From NCBI RefSeq assembly GCF_003269295.1, contig NZ_QLTT01000002.1, positions 682,001 to 746,000 on the forward strand: a DNA stretch of 64,000 nucleotides, read 5' to 3'. This stretch comes from Lentzea atacamensis (lineage in GTDB: Bacteria > Actinomycetota > Actinomycetes > Mycobacteriales > Pseudonocardiaceae). Under the pieces are notes generated by a model. The model saw nothing but the letters and a program-made list of their open reading frames with translations. It had not been told where the DNA came from and ran no database searches. This document shows, piece after piece, positions 50,800 to 64,000 of the stretch (position 1 is its first letter; every line of letters begins with the position of its first letter). A program made the translations under genes and the position numbers.

Positions 50800-51932
50800 A
50801 GAAGCTCGCGATCGTGCTCTCAGCTCTCGTTCTCGCCGGCTGTGGCTCCGGTGGGTTCGACGGCGTCTACAACCTGCCGCTGCCCGGCGGCGCCGACGTC
50901 GGTGACCACCCGTACCGGGTCAAGGCGCAGTTCAAGGACGTCCTGGACCTCGTGCCGCAGGCCGGCGTGAAGGTCAACGACGTGCCGGTCGGGCGGGTCG
51001 AGAGGATCGACCTGGCCGGTGACGGCTGGACGGCCGAGGTCACCATGCTGGTCAACGGTGACGTGCAGCTGCCGGCCAACGCGTTCGCGAAGCTGAGGCA
51101 GTCGGCGCTGCTGGGCGAGAAGTTCGTCGAGCTCGGCAAGCCCAAGGACGCCAGCGGAAAGCTCGCGGACAACGCCGTGATCCCGTTGGAGAAGACGAAC
51201 CGCAACCCCGAGGTCGAAGAGGTCTTCGGCGCGTTGTCGATGCTGCTCAACGGTGGTGGTGTGGCGCAGCTGCAGAACATCACCAAGGAGCTCAACGCCG
51301 CGCTGGAGGGCAACGAGCAGGAGATCCGTTCGTTGCTGGGCAACCTGAACACGTTCGTCGGAGAGCTCGACAAGCACAAGGCGGAGATCGTCCGCGCGCT
51401 CGACTCGATCAACCGGCTGGCCGGGACCCTGGCCCAGCAGCGGGAGAAGATCGCGGTGGCGCTGACGGACCTGGAACCCGGCCTGCGGGTGATCGCCGAG
51501 CAGCGCACGCAGCTCGTGACGCTGCTGAAGTCGCTGGACAAGCTCTCCGACGTCGCGACGGACACGGTGAACAAGAGCAGGGACGACATCGTGGCGGACC
51601 TGAAGGCACTGCAGCCGACGTTGCAGAAGCTCGCGGAGTCGGGGCAGAACCTGCCGAAGGCGCTCGAGCTGCTGCTGACCTACCCGTTCCCGGACGCGGC
51701 GGTCGACGGCATCAAGGGCGACTACACGAACCTCTACGCCGACCTCGACCTCAACCTCGGCACGATCCTGGACAACCTGGGCCGGTCGCGGCAGTCCCCG
51801 CTGGACGGCCACGTCCCGAGCCAGGGCACGCCGTTGCCGATGCCGAACATCCCGCTGCCGAACCTGGGACAGGGAACCGGGTCCGCGCTGGGCGACGTCC
51901 TCGGCGGCCTCCTGGGAGGTGGTCGCAAGTGA
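50796..51932 (+). CDS. mceE: Mce family lipoprotein E (LprK-like)
   Basis: 378 residues from GTG 50796. Instead of a plain anchor it has a lipoprotein signal: KKLAIVLSALVLAGCGSGG, with the lipobox cysteine at about residue 16. The MCE domain follows (about 40-115: HPYRVKAQFKDVLDLVPQAGVKVNDVPVGRVERIDL), then helices and a Pro/Gly-rich tail (GTPLPMPNIPLPNLGQGTGSALGDVLGGLLGG). As in mycobacterial operons, the fifth MCE protein is the lipid-anchored one. GTGA overlap with mceF. Confidence 0.93.
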   Translation: MKKLAIVLSALVLAGCGSGGFDGVYNLPLPGGADVGDHPYRVKAQFKDVLDLVPQAGVKVNDVPVGRVERIDLAGDGWTAEVTMLVNGDVQLPANAFAKLRQSALLGEKFVELGKPKDASGKLADNAVIPLEKTNRNPEVEEVFGALSMLLNGGGVAQLQNITKELNAALEGNEQEIRSLLGNLNTFVGELDKHKAEIVRALDSINRLAGTLAQQREKIAVALTDLEPGLRVIAEQRTQLVTLLKSLDKLSDVATDTVNKSRDDIVADLKALQPTLQKLAESGQNLPKALELLLTYPFPDAAVDGIKGDYTNLYADLDLNLGTILDNLGRSRQSPLDGHVPSQGTPLPMPNIPLPNLGQGTGSALGDVLGGLLGGGRK

Positions 51933-53158
51933 TCACGCGGGGCACCAAGTTCAAGATCGTGGCGTTCGTGCTCGTCGCGTTGCTGGGCATCTCGTACGTG
52001 AGCGCCAACTACGTCGGGCTGTTCCGGTCGTCGTCGAAGGTCGTGACGATGCAGCTCGCCGACTCCGGCGGCATCTTCACCAACGCCGAGGTCACGTACC
52101 GCGGTGTGACGATCGGCCGGGTCGGGCAGCTGCGGCTGACCGCCGACGGCATCGAGGTCGACCTGGAGCTGGACGCGGACGCGCCGCGCGTGCCGGCGTC
52201 GACCGAGGCCGTGGTCGCGAACCGGTCGGCCGTCGGTGAGCAGTTCGTGGACCTGCGGCCGAAGAACGACAACGGGCCGTACCTGGAGGCCGGGTCGGTC
52301 ATCCCGCGTTCGGCCACCAAGACGCCGCCGCCGGTCGACGGCCTGCTGTCGAACCTGGACGCGTTCGCGTCGTCGGTGCCGACTGATTCGCTGAAGACCG
52401 TCGTCGACGAACTGCACACCGCGTTCAGCGGTACCGGTGGCGACCTGCAGGTGCTGATCGACAACACCGCGGCGTTCACGGCGGCTGCCTCCGAGCACCT
52501 GCCGCAGACGACGCAGCTGCTCAAGGACGGCAAGATCGTGCTGGCCACGCAGGCCGCGCAGGGCGGTGCGATCCGCTCGTTCAGCGGTGACCTGAGGTTG
52601 ATCGCGGAGCAGCTGAAGGCGTCCGACGGCGACCTGCGCCGGTTGATCGTCGCGGTGCCGCCGGCGTCGGAGCAGGTGTCGGCGCTGCTGAAGGAGAGCG
52701 GGCCGAACCTCGGCGTGGTGTTCGCGAACCTGCTGACCACGGCGAACATCCTCGTGACCAGGCGTGATGGTTTGGAGCAGATCGCGGTGACGTACCCCCT
52801 CGCCGTCGGTGGTGGCTTCACCGTGGCGCCGGGTGACGGCACCGCGCACTTCGGCCTCGCGCTGAACGTGTTCGATCCCATGCCCTGCACCGTCGGTTAC
52901 GAGGGCACGACCATCCGCCCTGGTAGTGACACCTCCGCCGCGCCGCTGAACACTCAGGCGTACTGCGCTCTCGCGCGCGGTTCGGCGACATCGGTGCGAG
53001 GCTCGCAGAATGCTCCGTACGGTGGAACGCCGACGACACCGGTGGGCAACGCGACGACGCAGCCGGGGCAGGAGCCGGCCGGCCAGCAGACGGCCCCGGA
53101 GCTGCCGCTGCTGACGTCGCTGGGCCAGCTGCTGGGTTTGCCAGAGGAGAAGAAGTAG
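51929..53158 (+). CDS. mceF: Mce family protein F
   Basis: 409 residues from GTG 51929. Membrane helix about 9-30, MCE domain about 38-118 (VTMQLADSGGIFTNAEVTYRGVTIGRVGQLRL, NRSAVGEQFVDLRPK) and a helical region. The C-terminal segment FDPMPCTVGYEGTTIRPG...AYCALARGSATSVRGSQNAPYGG is the tail typical of MceF, followed by a Thr/Pro/Gln-rich linker. It completes the A-F set. One-base overlap with the next gene. Confidence 0.92.
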   Translation: MITRGTKFKIVAFVLVALLGISYVSANYVGLFRSSSKVVTMQLADSGGIFTNAEVTYRGVTIGRVGQLRLTADGIEVDLELDADAPRVPASTEAVVANRSAVGEQFVDLRPKNDNGPYLEAGSVIPRSATKTPPPVDGLLSNLDAFASSVPTDSLKTVVDELHTAFSGTGGDLQVLIDNTAAFTAAASEHLPQTTQLLKDGKIVLATQAAQGGAIRSFSGDLRLIAEQLKASDGDLRRLIVAVPPASEQVSALLKESGPNLGVVFANLLTTANILVTRRDGLEQIAVTYPLAVGGGFTVAPGDGTAHFGLALNVFDPMPCTVGYEGTTIRPGSDTSAAPLNTQAYCALARGSATSVRGSQNAPYGGTPTTPVGNATTQPGQEPAGQQTAPELPLLTSLGQLLGLPEEKK

Positions 53159-53658
53159 TGCGGATCTTCACGGTGGTGGCCGTGGTCCTGGCGGTGCTGA
53201 CGTTCGGGTACGCCGCGTACTTCGGCGTGGCCTGGTACTCGGCGTCGCACTCGTCGGAGTCGGAGTTCGCCGCGACGCGCGACGAGGCCCTGCGCTCCGG
53301 CCAGGTGGGCATCACGAACTTCCTGACCCTCGACTACAAGAAGGTCGACGAGGACCTGCAGCGCTGGCTCAACTCGTCGACCGGCGAGCTGCGCGCCGAG
53401 ATCGACAAGGACAAGGACTCGCGCAAGAAGCAGCTGGTCGACGCCAAGTCCGTGACGTCGTCGAAGGTCCTCGACTCCGCCATCACCGAACTCGACGACC
53501 GCGCGGGCACCGCGTCGATGATCGCCGTGGTCGAGAGCACCGTGACCCCGGACAACGGCCAGAAGGTCACCAAGATCAACCGGTACCTGACCAAGCTCAC
53601 CCGCACCGAGGACGGCTGGAAGCTGAGCCAGCTGGGCCCGCTGCGGGCGGGCGTCTGA
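53158..53658 (+). CDS. Mce-associated membrane protein 1
   Basis: 166 residues from GTG 53158, overlapping the mceF stop by one base. One N-terminal helix (IFTVVAVVLAVLTFGYAAYFGVAWY) and a small extracytoplasmic domain of cystatin/NTF2-like type (EATRDEALR-like start, LDYKKVDEDLQRWLNSSTGELRAEI, VVESTVTPDNGQKVTKINRYLTKLTRTEDGWKLSQLGPL). Such Mas proteins stabilise Mce complexes. Position and topology support this role. Confidence 0.87.
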   Translation: MRIFTVVAVVLAVLTFGYAAYFGVAWYSASHSSESEFAATRDEALRSGQVGITNFLTLDYKKVDEDLQRWLNSSTGELRAEIDKDKDSRKKQLVDAKSVTSSKVLDSAITELDDRAGTASMIAVVESTVTPDNGQKVTKINRYLTKLTRTEDGWKLSQLGPLRAGV

Positions 53659-53671
53659 TTGGACTGAGCTC

Positions 53672-54472
53672 GTGCCCCCATCCCGCCGCCGCCCCATCCC
53701 CACGCCGCCCGCCGGCGGCCGCCCCAAGGTGGCCGGCCTGCACCGCCGCACCACGGCTCCCGACGAGCCCGTCGAGGCTGCCGAGGCCGTGGTTCCGGAG
53801 GCCGTGGAGGAGCCGGAGGAGTTGAAGGCGCCGACGGCGGTCGAGTGGACGCCCCCGGCCGCGAAGCAGCCGAAGCCCTCGAAGGAGCCGAAGCAGCCGG
53901 AGGCCGTGAAGTTCGACCCGGCGCACTACGCCGCTGCCGCCAGGACCGGCTGGGTGCTGCCGGTCGCCCTGCTCGCGGTCGCGGTGCTGCTCGGCGGCCT
54001 CGGCACGTTCTTTTTGCTCAAGTCCCGCTCGGTGTCCTACGACGCCGCCCTGGTCGACTCAGCGACCACCTCGGCGGTGAACGGCCAGGTCCGCGAGGCC
54101 GTGGAGAAGTCCTTCTCCTACAACTTCGCCGACGTCGAGTCCACCGAGAAGGCCGCCCGCGAACTGCTGACCGGCAAGGCCCTCTGCCAGTACAACGCCG
54201 TGTTCGGCCCGGTGAAGAAGGTCGCGCCCGAGCAGAAGCTGGTCGTGACCGTCCGCGTCGTCTCCTCCGCCGTGTCGTCGCTCAAGGACGGCCACGCCAC
54301 CGTCCTGGTCTTCGCCGACCAGGTCACCACCCGCACCACCGACAACCAGTCGGGCGGCGGCACCGCCATGCTCCGCGTCAGCGCCGTGGACTCCGGTGGC
54401 CGGTGGAAGATCGACAACATGGAGATGTTCGGCGCGACCGCCGAGCAGAACCAGCAGCTCCAGAACTGCTGA
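53672..54472 (+). CDS. Mce-associated membrane protein 2
   Basis: 266 residues from GTG 53672. A long cytoplasmic N-terminus rich in Pro, Glu and Lys (about 1-88) is followed by a membrane helix (about 91-112, WVLPVALLAVAVLLGGLGTFFLL). The outer domain is like that of the previous protein (EAVEKSFSYNFADVESTEKAARELLTGKALCQYNAVFGPVKK..., GGRWKIDNMEMFGA), with two cysteines. It is the last gene of the Mce operon, ending in a possible terminator before the rpoB control region. Confidence 0.85.
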   Translation: MPPSRRRPIPTPPAGGRPKVAGLHRRTTAPDEPVEAAEAVVPEAVEEPEELKAPTAVEWTPPAAKQPKPSKEPKQPEAVKFDPAHYAAAARTGWVLPVALLAVAVLLGGLGTFFLLKSRSVSYDAALVDSATTSAVNGQVREAVEKSFSYNFADVESTEKAARELLTGKALCQYNAVFGPVKKVAPEQKLVVTVRVVSSAVSSLKDGHATVLVFADQVTTRTTDNQSGGGTAMLRVSAVDSGGRWKIDNMEMFGATAEQNQQLQNC

Positions 54473-54474
54473 CG

Positions 54475-54516
54475 GACACCGGCCGCGCGCTCGGTCGTTT
54501 GGCCCGGGCCGGTGTC
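54475..54516 (+). terminator. possible terminator after the Mce operon
   Basis: A perfect 10-bp inverted repeat (GACACCGGCC and GGCCGGTGTC) with a 22-base loop begins three bases past the last Mce-associated gene. No U-tract, so it is a weak call. Confidence 0.4.
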
Positions 54517-54824
54517 GGCCCGCCGATCGCGGTGGACTAAGATCAACAACTCTCAGGGAACCCTGGAAGCACTCGAAATACCCCCTCCGCCAGCCCCGAC
54601 ACGCGTGATCTCAGTCACACAATTCCCGTGGCGCTCTGTAAGACCGCTTGAACGCCGCCAACTTCCCACCAAATCGGCCGCACGCGTGTTTATGCAGGTC
54701 AATTGGGTGACAGACGGTGATAGGCGCTCCATCCAGAGAGTGGATCGGCCGTCCACATCTTGACTGCGCGCTCATGCGGGGTCACTCTGTCGGTGAGCAA
54801 GAGGAGGGTCCTTCCAGGTGCCTC

Positions 54825-54853
54825 TCGACAGTCGCCGTGCGCGTGGCTAGACT
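54825..54853 (+). promoter_or_regulatory. candidate rpoBC promoter P1
   Basis: TCGACA (54825-54830), a 17-base spacer and TAGACT (54848-54853) closely match the actinobacterial housekeeping consensus. It lies about 125 bases upstream of the rpoB start. Confidence 0.6.
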
Positions 54854-54924
54854 GCCCCTTTGCGCTGCCCATTTTCCGCTTGCCCTTCGCCGAGAGCGTG
54901 GATTAGTCGGGCATCGCCGCACCC

Positions 54925-54953
54925 TTGACAGCCGTGCTAGTTCGCTCTAGCCA
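54925..54953 (+). promoter_or_regulatory. candidate rpoBC promoter P2
   Basis: A perfect TTGACA (54925-54930) is followed after 17 bases by TAGCCA (54948-54953), a weak -10. It lies about 27 bases upstream of the rpoB start, so its message would have a short leader that still includes the GGAAGGA ribosome site. Confidence 0.45.
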
Positions 54954-54979
54954 GCTACCTGTCCCTGGAAGGACGCATC

Positions 54980-58465
<3,486 letters not shown>

Positions 58466-58569
58466 TCACCTCGCTCGGGTCAGGGAGCGCAATGCCTCCC
58501 GCGTAGCGCTCCCTGACCTATCCGACCAGCTCCTGCTGCCACCGATCTAAAAAGGGGAAGAGAGTAGAC

Positions 58570-62466
<3,897 letters not shown>

Positions 62467-62482
62467 TCGTTCGGTCTGAGGG

Positions 62483-62518
62483 AACGGCCCCTGGGAGCTT
62501 TGGCTTCTGGGGGCCGTT
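62483..62518 (+). terminator. terminator after rpoBC
   Basis: A 16-bp stem with three G-U pairs (AACGGCCCCTGGGAGC, loop TTTG, GCTTCTGGGGGCCGTT) followed by TCTGTTTGT. It begins 16 bases past the rpoC stop. Confidence 0.85.
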
Positions 62519-62575
62519 TCTGTTTGTCCGCAGATGGGCGGGTTGGCACCGGACGCTGCGGTTGGGTGGGTTTTC

Positions 62576-62592
62576 CCGGGGCTCCGCCCCGG
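62576..62592. repeat. GC-rich intergenic hairpin
   Basis: CCGGGGC, loop TCC, GCCCCGG, followed by ACCCC; the same style as 34330-34349. The surrounding spacer 62519-62828 has no supportable gene. Confidence 0.5.
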
Positions 62593-62761
62593 ACCCCGCC
62601 AATCTGATCAAGGACCCGGCCAGCGCAGCGCGTGGGTTGATGGCACGCCTGTTGGCTTGGGCGGCTTGCGGTTGCGTAGGCGGGTTGCGTTTGCGTGGGG
62701 CGGATCCCATCACGAGCCGCACCGGAGCGAGCCAGGCGCGGCCAACGATCAGGTACGACTC

Positions 62762-62824
62762 GTGACGGGACCCACCCCACGGCGGCCAGCGTTGCTAAAA
62801 GCGGGCTCGGCTTCGCCTTCGCTT
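62762..62824. repeat. dispersed intergenic repeat, copy 2
   Basis: It matches 43340-43401 almost throughout, with the strongest conservation in GTGACGGGACCCACCCCACG and CTCGGCTTCGCC. Its right end lies a few bases from the stop of the DUF418 gene. Three-frame translation gives only short spurious peptides. Confidence 0.75.
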
Positions 62825-62828
62825 GGGC

Positions 62829-63947
62829 TTAGGGCCTTGGTTTGTACGTGAGTTGCCGCAGGAGGGTTTCTGCTGGGCCTTGTTTGCCTTGGCGGCGTAG
62901 GGCTTCGGCGAACACCACGGTGGCCAGCCAGGTGCAGATGGCTATGGCGGAGGCTTCTGCCGTGCCCAGTTTTGTGCCCAGGCCTCCGGCGTATGGCACG
63001 AACACGGCCACGAAGACCACGGATTGCAGCAGGTAGCAGGTCATTGACCGTTGGCCGCAGGCGGCCAGTGCCGTCAGCACTGGGCCGGGCGTTGTGGTGT
63101 GGGCTGCGATCAGGCCCATCAGGGCCGCGTAGCCGAGTCCGCCCGCTAGTCCGGTTAGGCCGTGCACCACGTAGGCGGGTACTTCGAGGGCGTTGTGCCA
63201 CACCTGGGCGTCGATCAGGGCCAGTGGGAGACCACCTGCGATGGCGACTGCGATGCCGGTGACTGAGGTGGTGCGCAAGGTGTTGAGGTGGCGATCGGGT
63301 TCGGTGAGCAGCTTTCGTCGTGCTGCCCACACGCCGAGCACGAACGGGACGACCACGTCGATCAACAGCAACGGTGTGAGCACGCCCCACATCGCCAGGC
63401 GTTCGGCTAGTGCGGTGAGCGGGTCTTCGGCGGCCGCCATGTTCGATGCTCCGCCGAACTCGGCGATGCGCATGGCGTTGAACGTCATCACGGTGGCTAG
63501 GGGGATGAGGGCTGCGGCGGCGAAGGTCAGCAGAGCGCGGTCGCGCCAGCGGAGCACGTTCACCAGTAGGAGGCCGGCTAGGCCGTAGGCCGCGAGGATG
63601 TCGCCGAAGAAGAGCAGCAGGGCGTGGGCGGCGCCGAACGCCAGCAGCCAGAGGCTGCGCCTGCGTAGCAGCTTGCGGATGGTTGGCCACTCGCCGGTTT
63701 GCTTGTTCGCGATCTGTACGAAGCCGTAGCCGAAGAGCGCGGCGAACATCGGCATGGCGCGGCCGTCCACGAGGGTCACCTGTATGGCGGTGACCAGCAG
63801 GTCTAGCGGGCTGCCGTTGGTTGCGTACGAGCGGAAGCCGGTTGGGTGGCCTGAGAGGTACATGTGGGCGTGGGCTAGCGCTATCAGCAGCAGCATCGCG
63901 CCGCGTGCCAGGTCAGGCGCTAGGGCGCGCCGGGTTCGGGTGAGCAC
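62829..63947 (-). CDS. DUF418 domain membrane protein
   Basis: 372 residues from GTG 63947, with GGGAG eight bases upstream. About ten membrane helices. The N-terminus (PDLARGAMLLLIALAHAHMYL) and the C-terminal DUF418 part (about 220-360), with GLTGLAGGLGYAALMGLIAAH and ALAACGQRSMTCYLLQSVVF, are characteristic. These proteins resemble acyltransferase-3-like integral membrane enzymes, but their function is not established. In many actinobacteria a TetR-type regulator gene sits beside them; the region beyond the window edge could hold it. The long minus-strand frame 62749-63690 in another phase is a shadow. Confidence 0.85.
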   Translation of the reverse strand: MLTRTRRALAPDLARGAMLLLIALAHAHMYLSGHPTGFRSYATNGSPLDLLVTAIQVTLVDGRAMPMFAALFGYGFVQIANKQTGEWPTIRKLLRRRSLWLLAFGAAHALLLFFGDILAAYGLAGLLLVNVLRWRDRALLTFAAAALIPLATVMTFNAMRIAEFGGASNMAAAEDPLTALAERLAMWGVLTPLLLIDVVVPFVLGVWAARRKLLTEPDRHLNTLRTTSVTGIAVAIAGGLPLALIDAQVWHNALEVPAYVVHGLTGLAGGLGYAALMGLIAAHTTTPGPVLTALAACGQRSMTCYLLQSVVFVAVFVPYAGGLGTKLGTAEASAIAICTWLATVVFAEALRRQGKQGPAETLLRQLTYKPRP

Positions 63948-63959
63948 CTGGACTCCCAG

Positions 63960-64000
63960 TTAGATACGGTTACGTAGCTTATTGGGGTGATAAGATACGG
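63960..64000. promoter_or_regulatory. AT-rich control region of the DUF418 gene, cut by the window edge
   Basis: It contains two direct AGATACGG copies (63963-63970 and 63993-64000) and a CTTAT...ATAAG inverted repeat at 63979-63995, just upstream of the GTG 63947 start on the minus strand. This looks like a repressor-controlled promoter, but half of it may lie outside the window. Confidence 0.4.

Larger units (their letters stand above)
54517..54979 (+). promoter_or_regulatory. rpoB upstream control region
   Basis: About 460 bases without a gene, AT-richer than the surroundings. They hold at least two promoter candidates (54825-54853 and 54925-54953). A TTGACT at 54760-54765 lacks a clear -10. 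The length implies a leader RNA for rpoBC. Confidence 0.6.

Noticed and set aside
62749..63690. 313-codon minus-strand frame within the DUF418 region
   Set aside because: Arg/Pro/His-rich translation in a different phase of the DUF418 gene; shadow.

Overview
The window is a high-GC actinobacterial chromosome segment, very probably Pseudonocardiaceae (Lentzea/Saccharothrix/Actinosynnema-like). The evidence is strong G/C third-position bias, GTG/TTG starts, menaquinone-type complex I genes, KorAB, a HadA/HadB locus, and the order thrT-metT-rpmG-hadAB-trpT-secE-nusG-rplK-rplA-(...)-rplJ-rplL-(mceG)-rpoB-rpoC, which matches the mycobacterial core locus but without hadC. No CRISPR array, phage or intact insertion sequence was seen.

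1-13.8 kb: the 3' end of the complex I operon (nuoJ partial, K, L, M, N) followed by a long-chain polyprenyl diphosphate synthase (quinone side chain), a convergent RarD-type permease, a large membrane-anchored Pro/Glu-rich protein, the 2-oxoacid:ferredoxin oxidoreductase pair korA-korB, and an atypical crotonase. 13.8-24.3 kb: an accessory-type stretch. It holds an Lrp/AsnC regulator divergent from a dimethylargininase-like pentein hydrolase, a small island with a DUF4279 gene between imperfect direct repeats, an ECF-type sigma factor with a membrane partner, an AAC(3)-family acetyltransferase, an SLT transglycosylase, a LysR regulator divergent from an orphan NuoB-NuoC-NuoI mini-operon, and htpX. 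24.3-34 kb: rfbA and yajQ, tRNA-Tyr, a PP2C-like protein, an imine-reductase/SDR/AhpD operon, a GNAT gene divergent from a PhzF gene, and a membrane EAL protein with a degenerate GGDEF domain.

34-43.3 kb: tRNA-Thr and tRNA-Met, rpmG, hadAB, tRNA-Trp, secE, nusG, rplKA, then a GlxA-type regulator divergent from a second imine reductase, a methyltransferase and a membrane protein, then the L10 leader with rplJL. 43.6-54.5 kb: a complete, translationally coupled Mce lipid-import operon (mceG, yrbEA, yrbEB, mceA-F and two Mce-associated proteins) between rplL and rpoB. 55-62.5 kb: rpoB and rpoC. The window ends in a DUF418 membrane protein.

Most operons are tightly packed with ATGA/GTGA overlaps, and convergent genes are usually separated by strong hairpin terminators. 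Several genes (polyprenyl synthase, dimethylargininase-like, 17951 gene, hadA, crotonase) have a TANNNT box only 6-8 bases before the start codon, suggesting leaderless transcripts. The most unusual items are the NuoBCI mini-operon without NuoD, the DUF4279 island with a possible gene relic, the Mce operon sited inside the ribosomal/RNA polymerase locus, and a terminator-like hairpin inside the rplJL leader.
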